Made by a program: the position numbers and the translations under genes. A DNA stretch of 64,000 nt from Vibrio neptunius (lineage in GTDB: Bacteria > Pseudomonadota > Gammaproteobacteria > Enterobacterales > Vibrionaceae). The notes below the pieces were generated by a model. It had not been told where the DNA came from, made no database searches, and saw only the letters and a program-made list of their open reading frames with translations. Numbering within the stretch: position 1 is the stretch's first letter; the number at the start of each line of letters is the position of its first letter. The DNA is taken from NCBI GenBank assembly GCA_019339365.1, contig CP079859.1:1302001-1366000 (forward strand), given 5' to 3'. This document shows, in pieces, positions 41,891 to 50,908 of the stretch.

Positions 41891-42253
41891 ATGGCAATTT
41901 CATTTGAAAATGCGTTGGGTGTTCACCCTGATGCGCTGAACTTTAGAGTTCAGCGTACCAAAGTCCTTGCCAGTAACCTAGCAAATGTTGATACCCCTGG
42001 GTATCTGGCTAAGGACCTGAGTTTTACCACTGCAATGAATCAGTTATCACCTCATGGTGTGAACAAGTCCGTACCACAGCTGAAGGTGTCATCTATGTAC
42101 TCGATTCCGTACCAGAACAGCAAAGATGGCAACACTGTTGAACTGGGGGTTGAACAAGGCAAATTCACACAAAACAACATGGACTTTCAGACCAGCCTGA
42201 CCTTTTTGAACATGAAGTTTCAGGGACTGGCGAAAGTGATAGAGGGACGTTAA
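41891..42253 (+). CDS. lfgB: Lateral flagellar rod protein LfgB (FlgB)
   Basis: Proximal rod subunit of 120 residues. It begins with the rod-type N-terminal block (RVQRTKVLASNLANVDTPGYLAKDL) and ends with the helical C-terminal segment (NNMDFQTSLTFLNMKFQGLAKVIEG). First gene of the rightward lfgBCDEFGHIJKL run; lfgC follows after two bases. Confidence 0.93.
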   Translation: MAISFENALGVHPDALNFRVQRTKVLASNLANVDTPGYLAKDLSFTTAMNQLSPHGVNKSVPQLKVSSMYSIPYQNSKDGNTVELGVEQGKFTQNNMDFQTSLTFLNMKFQGLAKVIEGR

Positions 42254-42255
42254 AC

Positions 42256-42691
42256 ATGTCATTTACCGATATTTACTCGATTGCTGGCTCAGCAATGAAT
42301 GCGCAGACAGTACGCTTGAATACGGTCGCGAGTAACCTTGCTAACGCAGATGCTGTCTCGGCCAACCCAGATGACGCGTACAAGGCCTTGAAACCCGTGT
42401 TTGCCACCGTGTACAGCAAAAACCGAGTTATCTGCGAGTAAAGAGAGTTACCCGAACGCTGAAGTGAGAATTGTGGATGTGATCCAAAGTTCAGGTCAGG
42501 CAGAAAAACGCTTTGAACCAAGTAACCCGCTTGCGAATGACGAGGGGTACGTTTACTACCCTGATATCGATGTTGTATCTGAAATGGCAGATATGATGTC
42601 TGCAACCCGCAGCTTCGAGACTAACGTAGAAGTACTGAGCAACGTAAAAAGCATGCAGCAAGGTTTGCTTAAATTAGGGCAGGGCAGCTAA
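42256..42691 (+). CDS. lfgC: Lateral flagellar rod protein LfgC (FlgC), frameshifted
   Basis: Proximal rod subunit. The N-terminal part (NAQTVRLNTVASNLANADAV) is in one frame to a stop at 42439-42441. The C-terminal part (LSASKESYPNAEVRIVDV, EMADMMSATRSFETNVEVL) is in another. Removing one A from the run of five at 42418-42422 joins them into a FlgC of about 144 residues. The stop overlaps the lfgD start by one base. Confidence 0.88.
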
Positions 42692-43371
42692 TGAGCATCG
42701 CTTCTTATAATGCTTTGTCTTCTGACACGCCAGTGAATTCAGGGGCAAATACAACATCAGTGACAGGCAACCCACAAGATGCCAATAGCGCGACGTCACT
42801 GGAAAATGAATTTATCAGCTTGATGGTGGCACAGATTCAGAATCAGGATCCGCTCAACCCACTTGATGGCACTGAGTATGTCAGTCAATTGGCACAGTTC
42901 TCCCAAGTACAAAGTACAGAGAACATGGCTTCAATGATGCAAAACAGCATGGTATTGCTCGATAACATGCAAGTACTGTCAACGGCTGGCTTGGTGGGGC
43001 AGACGGTTTATGTGTCTGGCAATGAGTTTGAAATGAATGATACCGCTCAAGGCGGAAAAATAGAGCTTGAGCATCCCTCAAGCCAAGTCACTTTAGTCGT
43101 GACGGATGAGTTCGGTCAGGCCAAAAAAGTGCCTTTAGGCGCCCATCCCGCAGGTGACGTCGATTTTAGTATCCATCCTGAAGAGTTGGGTCTTAAACCC
43201 GGAAAATACACAGTATCTGTTCAGGTTCAGGAGGGGCAGTCTGCTCCAAACATTCTTTTAGCCGGCCAGGTTGAGCAAGTTCGTATCCCAAGCTCAGGCG
43301 GCGCAGCGTTTGTTAACATCGAAGGTGTTGGCAGCGTACCTTTCTATGAAATCACTCAGTTTGGTGCTTAA
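42691..43371 (+). CDS. lfgD: Lateral flagellar hook-capping protein LfgD (FlgD)
   Basis: Scaffold cap for hook assembly, 226 residues. It has the N-terminal FlgD block (LENEFISLMVAQIQNQDPLN, GTEYVSQLAQFSQVQSTENM), followed by Ig-like and Tudor-like domains (PAGDVDFSIHPEELGLKPGKYTV). It precedes lfgE as in all flg operons. Confidence 0.94.
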   Translation: MSIASYNALSSDTPVNSGANTTSVTGNPQDANSATSLENEFISLMVAQIQNQDPLNPLDGTEYVSQLAQFSQVQSTENMASMMQNSMVLLDNMQVLSTAGLVGQTVYVSGNEFEMNDTAQGGKIELEHPSSQVTLVVTDEFGQAKKVPLGAHPAGDVDFSIHPEELGLKPGKYTVSVQVQEGQSAPNILLAGQVEQVRIPSSGGAAFVNIEGVGSVPFYEITQFGA

Positions 43372-43396
43372 CCAATAAGGAAGACAGAGGTTAGTT

Positions 43397-44593
43397 ATGA
43401 GTTTTAATATTGCCCTAAGCGGCCTTGATGCGACCAACACAGAGCTGAATACCATCAGCCACAATATTGCCAACGCATCGACTTATGGATTTAAAGGAGC
43501 ACGTACTGAGTTTGCGGCTGTGTACAACGGCATGCAACCCGGTGGCGTAGAGGTTGCCTCCATCTCTCAGAACTTTGAGAAAAACGGTTCGGTGAGCGGA
43601 ACTGGTCGAGCAATGGATCTGGCAATCAATGGTAACGGCTTCTTTGTGACTAAAGACAGTGCTGGCCAAATGCTGTACACCCGCTCAGGTGTATTCGGTA
43701 CTGATAAAGACAATTATGTCGTTGGTAACACGGGCGCGAAATTGCAAGGTTACAGCGTAGACGGCAACAATAACCTGCTCACAGGTGCAACGGGAGACAT
43801 TAAAATCTCGACGTCTTCTTTGGCAGCCAAAGCCACAGATAAAATGGAGTTTATTGCCAATCTGGATGCAAAGAATCCGGTCATCGACCAGACGGTGAAT
43901 CCGTTTGATCCGGGCAATAATAATTCATTTAACTCTTCCTACACGACAAAAGTTTACGACTCGCAAGGTAAGCCACACACGGTGACCCAGTACTTCACCA
44001 AAACGGCTGACAACACATGGGAAGTGAACGTGCAGGTTGACGGTGGAGTGGGTGCGGTTTCAACGGTCGCGATGACGTTCAACCCAGATGGCTCTATCGC
44101 CACTCCGACAGGCGCTTACAACGTTTCGTTCCCAGCGGCGGGCGCTAACCCAATGAGTATTGATATAGACCTGTCAGGCAGCACGCAATTTGGTACAGGT
44201 TTTGGTGTCAGCACTAACAACCCGAATGGGTACACATCGGGAGAATTGACGGGCGTTCGTGTTGAAGATAATGGCATGGTTTACGCTACCTACACTAACG
44301 GTCAGTCTCAGTTACAAGGCCAAGTTGTACTGGCGGATTTTGCCAACCCACAAGGCCTTTCAAAAGTCAGCGGTACTGCCTGGACTCAAAGTTTCAGTTC
44401 AGGTGCACCCGTATTGGGAGTACCAGGTTCAGGCACGTTAGGTGATCTTTCACCAGGCGCGCTAGAAGGGTCTAACGTCGATCTGACCAGCGAGTTGGTT
44501 AACCTGATGACGGCGCAGCGCAACTATCAGGCGAATGCAAAAACCATTTCGACCAACGACAAACTGACTCAGGCGTTGTTTAACGCAATTTAA
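43397..44593 (+). CDS. lfgE: Lateral flagellar hook protein LfgE (FlgE)
   Basis: Hook subunit of 398 residues. It has an N-terminal rod/hook motif (LSGLDATNTELNTISHNIAN), the FlgE body with a variable D2 domain, and the C-terminal block LEGSNVDLTSELVNLMTAQR. Shorter than polar Vibrio FlgE. Confidence 0.95.
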   Translation: MSFNIALSGLDATNTELNTISHNIANASTYGFKGARTEFAAVYNGMQPGGVEVASISQNFEKNGSVSGTGRAMDLAINGNGFFVTKDSAGQMLYTRSGVFGTDKDNYVVGNTGAKLQGYSVDGNNNLLTGATGDIKISTSSLAAKATDKMEFIANLDAKNPVIDQTVNPFDPGNNNSFNSSYTTKVYDSQGKPHTVTQYFTKTADNTWEVNVQVDGGVGAVSTVAMTFNPDGSIATPTGAYNVSFPAAGANPMSIDIDLSGSTQFGTGFGVSTNNPNGYTSGELTGVRVEDNGMVYATYTNGQSQLQGQVVLADFANPQGLSKVSGTAWTQSFSSGAPVLGVPGSGTLGDLSPGALEGSNVDLTSELVNLMTAQRNYQANAKTISTNDKLTQALFNAI

Positions 44594-44604
44594 CGGAGCC
44601 TGAT

Positions 44605-45336
44605 ATGGACAGTTTGTTATTCACCGCAACGTCTGGCGCAAGCCGAGTACTTAAAGCTCAGCATGTGCGCTCAAATAACCTATCCAATGCCGATACTGCG
44701 GGTTTTCGTGCTGATATGGAACGTGTGTCAAGCATCCCACTTCAGGGCGCGGGCTTTGACGGTCGCACCATGGTCGTTACCAACTCGGCGTCTACGCGTT
44801 TTGATGAAGGCGATATCGTTAAAACTGGCCGTTCATTGGATGTCGCTGTGATGGGGGACGGTTATCTGACGGTGCAGACCGCAGAAGGTCAGGAAGCGTA
44901 TACCCGCGCCGGTAACATCAAAGTTGACTCCTTTGGTGCTTTGTCTATTAACGGGTTTGCGGTTGTCGGTGAAGGAGGCCCTTTGGTTCTTCCCGATTAT
45001 CAGAAAGTGGAAATTAGCGAACGTGGTCGTATTTCTGTCGTGCCTCCTGGGGGAGGCGCTGAGCTTGAAGTAGGGACCTTAAAGCTGGTTAAGCCGGAAA
45101 CTAGCCAACTGGAGAAACAGAGCGACAGTTTGCTTCACAGCGTCGATGGCAACCCATTTGCGGCTGACCAAACCGTTCAGCTCGCACCTGAGCATATCGA
45201 AGGCAGCAACGTCTCTGCGATTGATGAACTGCTGAATGTGATGTCACTGACACGCAACTTTGAAATGCAAGTGCGGATGATGAAAACCGCAGAGACTTTG
45301 GCGCAAGCCGGTAACAAATTAATGTCGTCACGCTAA
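44605..45336 (+). CDS. lfgF: Lateral flagellar rod protein LfgF (FlgF)
   Basis: Proximal rod protein of 243 residues. It has the N-terminal block ASRVLKAQHVRSNNLSNADTAGFRAD, the family motif MGDGYLTVQTAEGQEAYTRAG and the C-terminal EGSNVSAIDELLNVMSLTRNFE. Confidence 0.94.
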   Translation: MDSLLFTATSGASRVLKAQHVRSNNLSNADTAGFRADMERVSSIPLQGAGFDGRTMVVTNSASTRFDEGDIVKTGRSLDVAVMGDGYLTVQTAEGQEAYTRAGNIKVDSFGALSINGFAVVGEGGPLVLPDYQKVEISERGRISVVPPGGGAELEVGTLKLVKPETSQLEKQSDSLLHSVDGNPFAADQTVQLAPEHIEGSNVSAIDELLNVMSLTRNFEMQVRMMKTAETLAQAGNKLMSSR

Positions 45337-45357
45337 GCGCGGCGAAAGGAGTAAAAA

Positions 45358-46143
45358 ATGCACTCAGCTTTATGGGTAAGTAAAACGGGCATGGCCGCTC
45401 AAGACACCAAAATGACCGCCATCTCCAACAATCTAGCCAACGTCAATACGGTTGGTTTTAAGCGTGATCGAGTGGTGTTTGAAGATCTGTTTTACAGTAT
45501 TCAACGCCAACCCGGCTCGCAGGTGGATGAAGTCAATCAACTGCCATCAGGTGTACAGTTAGGCAGTGGTGTTCGAGTAGTGGGTACACAGAAAGTGTTT
45601 ACTCAGGGTAATACGCAAAACACCAGTCAAGAACTTGACCTTGCTGTAATGGGGCAAGGCTTCTTCCAGATCGAAAACTCAGACGGCCAGCTCATGTACA
45701 CTCGCAATGGCCAGTTTCATGTGAATTCAGAAGGCTTGATGGTCAATAGCCAAGGCCTACCGCTGGAGCCACAAATCCAGATACCAGAGAACGCTTTGTC
45801 TGTGTCTGTTGGCACAGATGGCACGGTGTCAGCGACGACAGCGGACAGCACCACACCGCAATCTCTGGGTCAAATCACCCTAGCGAAATTCATCAACCCA
45901 GCGGGTCTGGAAGCGGTGGGAGGTAACTTGTTCCGCGAAACAGAAGCAAGTGGTCAAGCGGATGAGTTGACAGCTGGCATTGATGGTGTCGGCAGTATCA
46001 AACAAGGCGCTTTAGAAGGTTCAAACGTTCAGGTCGTTGAGGAAATGGTTGACATGATCACCACTCAGCGAGCCTACGAGATGAACGCTAAAGTCGTGTC
46101 AGCTGCTGATGACATGCTGAAGTTTGTCGCTCAATCAGTGTAA
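45358..46143 (+). CDS. lfgG: Lateral flagellar distal rod protein LfgG (FlgG)
   Basis: Distal rod subunit of 261 residues. It has LWVSKTGMAAQDTKMTAISN, the long-rod motif around QRQPGSQVDEVNQLPSGVQLG, GQGFFQIENSDGQLMYTRNG and the C-terminal EGSNVQVVEEMVDMITTQRA. It aligns with FlgG over its full length. Confidence 0.95.
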   Translation: MHSALWVSKTGMAAQDTKMTAISNNLANVNTVGFKRDRVVFEDLFYSIQRQPGSQVDEVNQLPSGVQLGSGVRVVGTQKVFTQGNTQNTSQELDLAVMGQGFFQIENSDGQLMYTRNGQFHVNSEGLMVNSQGLPLEPQIQIPENALSVSVGTDGTVSATTADSTTPQSLGQITLAKFINPAGLEAVGGNLFRETEASGQADELTAGIDGVGSIKQGALEGSNVQVVEEMVDMITTQRAYEMNAKVVSAADDMLKFVAQSV

Positions 46144-46168
46144 TCGTTAAGTAATAAAGGAACAGGGA

Positions 46169-46839
46169 ATGAAGGCATTATTGAGAGTTTGGCCTCTGGT
46201 TGTCATTTTGCTGGCTGGGTGCGCTGGTCGACAGGAGTTTACCCCTCCCGAGCCTGATGAAGAAAAATACGCGCCGCCTAAACTGGACTATTCACTTCCA
46301 GCAGCCCAAAACGGCAGCCTTTATCGTCATCAATATTCCATGACCCTGTTTCAGGACAGGCGAGCATACCGTGTTGGCGACATGCTCACGGTGGTTCTCT
46401 CCGAAGAAACGGAATCAAGCAAAAAGCCGATACCAAGTATGGAAAAAACTCGAGCGTCGGCTTTGCTACCCCGAGTCTGGGAGGTAAAACCATCGATGAG
46501 CTCGCTGCCAGTGTCGACGCTCAACGCGGTTTTGATGGTAGTGCTTCCAGCTCTCAGGGTAACAAGCTGGAGGGGGCTATCACCGTGACCGTTCATGAAG
46601 TGCTGCCTAATGGTGTATTGCGTATCAGCGGAGAGAAGTGGATTCGACTCAATCAGGGAGATGAGTTCATTCGCTTAACCGGCATTGTACGAGTTGATGA
46701 TGTCAGCCGTAACAATCAGGTTTCATCCGCTCGAATCGGTGATGCGCGAATCACCTACTCAGGTCGAGGCACTTTGGCTGACAGCAATGCTGCTGGTTGG
46801 CTGAGCCAATTCTTTAACAGCCCTTGGATGCCGTTTTAA
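46169..46839 (+). CDS. lfgH: Lateral flagellar L-ring lipoprotein LfgH (FlgH), frameshifted
   Basis: Outer-membrane L-ring subunit. The lipobox LLAGC gives lipidated Cys18. The first frame is right to about VVLSEETESSKK and then drifts, ending at 46586-46588. The true continuation (DTKYGKNSSVGFATPSLGGK, VHEVLPNGVLRISGEKW, and the end at FNSPWMPF) is in the next frame. One added base in the run of five A at 46421-46425 restores a FlgH of about 223 residues. The stop TAA overlaps the lfgI ATG. Confidence 0.88.
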
Positions 46840-48050
46840 TGAAACAGAAAATGACTATGCTTACCGCCGCTTTTATCCCTCTTTCTCTGCGACGCCAGCG
46901 ATTGAGCTCGACAAATCGAAACAGGGCTGGAGATCAACGATCTTCATTCCTGATGGCGATGATGTTGACGATGTTGTTAGGCACCGCCTTACCGACTCAA
47001 GCTGAAGTAGAAATCCCCATCATGGATCTCGTTGATGTTCAGGGTATTCGTGAAAACCAGTTAGTGGGTTACGGTTTGGTCGTTGGCCTCGATGGACAGG
47101 GTGACCGCAATCAGGTCAAGTTTACTGCGCAATCCATCACCAATATGCTGCGACAATTTGGTGTCCAAATCGACGACAAAACGAATCCTAAACTACGCAA
47201 TGTTGCCTCAGTAAGTGTCACTGCGACAGTTGAGCCGATGGCAGGGGCAGGCCAGACGTTGAATGTGGTGGTGTCATCCATTGGTGACGCAAAGAGTTTG
47301 CGAGGGGGCACCTTGTTACTGACACCACTGCGCGGTATCGATGGTGAGGTTTACGCTGTCGCTCAAGGTAACGTGGTGGTGGGCGGTGTGTCTGCCGAAG
47401 GCAAAAGCGGCTCTAAAATCGTGATCAATACGCCAACCTCGGGCCGTATTCCTGGTGGGGCGACATTGGAGCGAGAAGTGCCCAATGACTTTGCGGAACA
47501 AGATAACGTGGTGCTGAATTTGAGAAAGCCCAGCTTTACAACGGCTAAGAATATCGCACGTGAGATCAACAACATTTTCGGGCCGAAAGTTGCGGTGGCT
47601 AAGAATAACGTGCGCATTAGCGTCAAAGCGCCGAAGGACACTCAACAACGTGTTGTCATGATGTCGATGCTGGAAGAAATCAGTGTCGAGGAAGGGCGTA
47701 AGCCTGCGCGCATCGTTTTCAACTCTCGAACCGGTACCGTTGTCATCGGCAAAAGTGTCAAGGTCAGTGAAGCCGCGGTAAGCCATGGCAACTTAACAGT
47801 GACCATTGCCGAATCACAACAGGTTAGCCAGCCAAACGCGTTTGCTGACGGTGAAACCAAAGTGGTCGATCAATCGTTATTAGATGTCAGTGAAGAACAG
47901 GCGCAAATGGTGATTTGGCCTCCGGGAACTGAGCTTAATACCATCGTTAGTGCAGTAAACAGTTTAGGGGCGACACCAACGGATTTGATGTCGATTCTGC
48001 AAGCCTTGCATGAAGCTGGGGCACTAAATGCAGAGCTGGTAGTGATTTAA
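46839..48050 (+). CDS. lfgI: Lateral flagellar P-ring protein LfgI (FlgI)
   Basis: Periplasmic P-ring subunit, 403 residues from the ATG that overlaps the lfgH stop. The export signal (MMLTMLLGTALPTQA) begins only near residue 40, so the N-region is unusually long; an internal ATG near 46950 could be the true start. The body is canonical: DVQGIRENQLVGYGLVVGLDGQGD, MLRQFGV, PLRGIDGEVYAVAQG and ALHEAGALNAELVVI at the end. Confidence 0.93.
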   Translation: MKQKMTMLTAAFIPLSLRRQRLSSTNRNRAGDQRSSFLMAMMLTMLLGTALPTQAEVEIPIMDLVDVQGIRENQLVGYGLVVGLDGQGDRNQVKFTAQSITNMLRQFGVQIDDKTNPKLRNVASVSVTATVEPMAGAGQTLNVVVSSIGDAKSLRGGTLLLTPLRGIDGEVYAVAQGNVVVGGVSAEGKSGSKIVINTPTSGRIPGGATLEREVPNDFAEQDNVVLNLRKPSFTTAKNIAREINNIFGPKVAVAKNNVRISVKAPKDTQQRVVMMSMLEEISVEEGRKPARIVFNSRTGTVVIGKSVKVSEAAVSHGNLTVTIAESQQVSQPNAFADGETKVVDQSLLDVSEEQAQMVIWPPGTELNTIVSAVNSLGATPTDLMSILQALHEAGALNAELVVI

Positions 48051-48059
48051 GGAGTCTTT

Positions 48060-48605
48060 ATGAAATTTGACGGACTGAATGAGCGGTCACAAATGAACTC
48101 GGTGCTTTATCACGATAACAGTGCCTTGATGAACATAAAGAATAGCAACGAACAAGGGGCCGCACTGGAAACGGTAGCGGGCCAGTTTGAAGCGATGTTT
48201 TTACAAATGGTACTGCGCCAGATGCGCAGTAGTAGCGATGTGTTGGCTGACGAAGACAGTCCTTTTTCCAGTCAGCAACAGGGCGTTTTTCGCGATATGT
48301 ATGATGGTCAACTGGCGATTGAAATGGCGAAGAAACAACATTCTGGTATTTCAGAAATGTTGATCAAACAGCTCAGCCCTTCGATTTCAGAGGTGGCTTT
48401 TGACACCAATGCCTCAACCGTGTCCGCGAATGACAATTTTAGTGAGGTGGAAGCAAGCTCACACGCTGAAGCTTCTTCAGCGTCTAATTCGGCACCCGCA
48501 CTTCATTCTACTCAGGAATCGGTCGCCTCAGTTAGACAAATGATGGGAGAAGTCAGTGCAACAACAGCCTTCGCCCAACCATTGATTCGAAAAATGGAGC
48601 TGTAA
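48060..48605 (+). CDS. lfgJ: Lateral rod-binding protein LfgJ, without muramidase domain
   Basis: A 181-residue protein with only the N-terminal FlgJ rod-binding domain (LETVAGQFEAMFLQMVLRQM, VFRDMYDGQLAIEMAKKQHSG). It ends in a Ser/Ala-rich tail instead of the C-terminal glucosaminidase found in polar FlgJ (about 300 residues). It abuts lfgK directly. The peptidoglycan-cutting role is probably met by the transglycosylase at 39433-40125. Confidence 0.9.
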   Translation: MKFDGLNERSQMNSVLYHDNSALMNIKNSNEQGAALETVAGQFEAMFLQMVLRQMRSSSDVLADEDSPFSSQQQGVFRDMYDGQLAIEMAKKQHSGISEMLIKQLSPSISEVAFDTNASTVSANDNFSEVEASSHAEASSASNSAPALHSTQESVASVRQMMGEVSATTAFAQPLIRKMEL

Positions 48606-49979
48606 ATGAATCTCGTCAATATTGCCCTCTCAGGCCTTAATGCGAATCGCGTGGCACTGGATGTCACAGCGCAGAACGTCTCCAACATCAATACGCCTGG
48701 ATACAGTCGTCAACAAGCCTTGATGGCTTCGGTTGGTGGCACGAAACACGACAAGCTAAATCCAGGACTGGGTGTTGAAGTTACGAGTATCCGTCGGGTA
48801 ACGGATGATTTCTTGGTTAAGCAGACTTGGGAAACAAACAGTCTTTCCGCTTACGCAACTAGTTACACCGGTAAGATGAGTCAACTCGAAAATACACTCG
48901 GTGCTGACGGATTCAGTCTCTCTGCGGGTTTGGATACGCTATTTTCTGCCCTTAATGATGCGACAGTGAAACCGGAATCTGTGCCTTACCGCCAGCAAAT
49001 CATTAATGAATCAGAAGCGCTTTCACGTCGATTCAATACGCTCACCGAATCTCTTTCTCACCAACATAAAGACGTGAACGACCAGCGCAATGCCGCCATT
49101 GCTCATGCCAATAGCTTGATGAGTAATATTGCTGACGTGAACAAGCAGCTGGTGGAAATGCAAGGTACGGGAGGGAATCCGGCTAAGTTAATGGACACGC
49201 GTGACACGTTAATTGGTGAGTTATCTAAGGTCGTCGATGTGAAAACAACGTCACAAAGCGATGGTAGCTTACAAGTCACGCTATCTTCTGGACAACCATT
49301 GGTCATGGGGACTGAAGCTGCTGAGCTCATTGCCATGCCTGATCCAAGCGATCCTTACCTTGCTCAACTCCATGTTGAGTTTGGTACGCAAAGTTTTGCG
49401 ATTACAGACACTCCGGGCGGGCAGATTGGTGCTCTGTCGGACTATCAGACAGACGTATTAAAGCCATACCGCACGGCGATTGACGATATGGCTAAGGCGC
49501 TGGCCGATGAGTTCAACGCTTTGTTAGTCGCTGGTCAGGACCTTAATGGTAATGCGGGTAAGCCTTTGTTCAGTTATGACCCTGCCAACCCAGCGGCTAG
49601 CCTAACGATCACCGATATGAAACCAGAGGAACTGGCTTTGTCCGGTGACGGTAATCCAGGTAACGCTGACATATTGGACGGCTTGATTGCGGTCAGCAAT
49701 AAAAACGTGTCGATCAGTGGCTTTGGCTCAGTGACATTGAATGATGCCTTTGCTGCCATTGTCGGTGAAACGGCAATCAAAGCGCGTCAGGCTGATGCAG
49801 ATTATCAGGCAAAACTCTCGATGAGCGAGCAAGCAAAGGCTGCCCGAGACAACGTCAGCGCGGTAAGCCGTGATGAAGAAGCGGCAAATCTGATGACATT
49901 TGCCAACGCTCATAACGCCAACATGAAAGTGATCAGCACAGCAAACCAGCTGTTTGATTCCGTTCTTCAGTTATTTTAA
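48606..49979 (+). CDS. lfgK: Lateral hook-associated protein 1 LfgK (FlgK)
   Basis: Hook-filament junction protein of 457 residues. It begins with IALSGLNANRVALDVTAQNV and NINTPGYSRQQ and ends with the helical block SRDEEAANLMTFANAHNANM. Shorter than polar FlgK (about 620), as usual for lateral types. Confidence 0.94.
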   Translation: MNLVNIALSGLNANRVALDVTAQNVSNINTPGYSRQQALMASVGGTKHDKLNPGLGVEVTSIRRVTDDFLVKQTWETNSLSAYATSYTGKMSQLENTLGADGFSLSAGLDTLFSALNDATVKPESVPYRQQIINESEALSRRFNTLTESLSHQHKDVNDQRNAAIAHANSLMSNIADVNKQLVEMQGTGGNPAKLMDTRDTLIGELSKVVDVKTTSQSDGSLQVTLSSGQPLVMGTEAAELIAMPDPSDPYLAQLHVEFGTQSFAITDTPGGQIGALSDYQTDVLKPYRTAIDDMAKALADEFNALLVAGQDLNGNAGKPLFSYDPANPAASLTITDMKPEELALSGDGNPGNADILDGLIAVSNKNVSISGFGSVTLNDAFAAIVGETAIKARQADADYQAKLSMSEQAKAARDNVSAVSRDEEAANLMTFANAHNANMKVISTANQLFDSVLQLF

Positions 49980-49994
49980 TTACAGGGAAATCAG

Positions 49995-50891
49995 ATGAGA
50001 ATTAGTGATACTCAATTCAGTCAGATGATGCTGCGAAGCTTGCAGATCAACAACGCAGGACTTGGACAAGTTATGCAACAGATGTCCACTGGTGAGCGTC
50101 TGACCAAATTATCTGATGACCCTATGGCATCAGTACAATTGCTCAATTTAGAACGTGAAGGCTCGGCCATTTCTCAGTACAAGACCAATATTTCTAATGT
50201 AAAGACGGCCTTGTCCAATCAGGAAGTTCAACTTGATTCCGTGAATGAAAGCCTGAAGAAAATGAACGAACGAGTGCTATGGGGCGCAAACGGTACCTTA
50301 ACCGAAGCCGAACGTACAGGCATTATCAGCGAACTTGAAAGTCTGCGTTCTGCGGTCGCTTCGGCGTTTAACGCGCAGGATGAAGAAGGTCGTTACTTAT
50401 TCTCCGGCACCAAAACGGACACCGCGGCTTTGTCGAATGCGAGTGGCAGTTACGTCATGCAAGGTAACAGCGATAAACGTATGGTCACTGTAGCCAAAGG
50501 CGTGACGATGGAAGCGAATATGACCGCGCAAGAAATCCTAGACCTTGGCGGCAACAATGTTCTCAACGAACTTGATGCATTGATTTCGGAGTTCAAATCA
50601 CCCACACCAGCGTTTCGGACTGCAGTTGAATCGACGCTTGGTGCTATCGAAGCGACATCGAATAACGTGTTGTCTGCAATGACTGAAATCGGTGGTCGCC
50701 ATAATAACCTCGATTTGATGGATAGTGCCCACGGTGAGAACAAGTTATTTGTTGATAAGATCAGCAGTGATCTCTCAGCTCTAGATTATGGTGAAGCTTC
50801 AGTTCGCTTGAGCAATTACATGGCGGCGCTGCAAGCGACTCAAGCGAGCTACGTTAAGATTAACGATCTCAACTTATTCGACCGCATTTAA
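49995..50891 (+). CDS. lfgL: Lateral hook-associated protein 3 LfgL (FlgL)
   Basis: Second hook-filament junction protein, 298 residues, flagellin-like. It has the N-terminal STGERLTKLSDDPMASVQLL, the DEEGRYLFSGTKTDT motif and a C-terminal helix ending in YVKINDLNLFDRI. It ends the recognised lfg series; an uncharacterised flagellin-like gene follows after 17 bp. Confidence 0.94.
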   Translation: MRISDTQFSQMMLRSLQINNAGLGQVMQQMSTGERLTKLSDDPMASVQLLNLEREGSAISQYKTNISNVKTALSNQEVQLDSVNESLKKMNERVLWGANGTLTEAERTGIISELESLRSAVASAFNAQDEEGRYLFSGTKTDTAALSNASGSYVMQGNSDKRMVTVAKGVTMEANMTAQEILDLGGNNVLNELDALISEFKSPTPAFRTAVESTLGAIEATSNNVLSAMTEIGGRHNNLDLMDSAHGENKLFVDKISSDLSALDYGEASVRLSNYMAALQATQASYVKINDLNLFDRI

Positions 50892-50908
50892 CAATCAGGA
50901 ATCAAAAT

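Noticed and set aside
34840..46430. Programmed ribosomal frameshifting in rsxD and lfgH
   Set aside because: No classical slippery heptamer with downstream pseudoknot was seen, both +1 and -1 corrections are needed across the set, and families of these genes are not known to use recoding.
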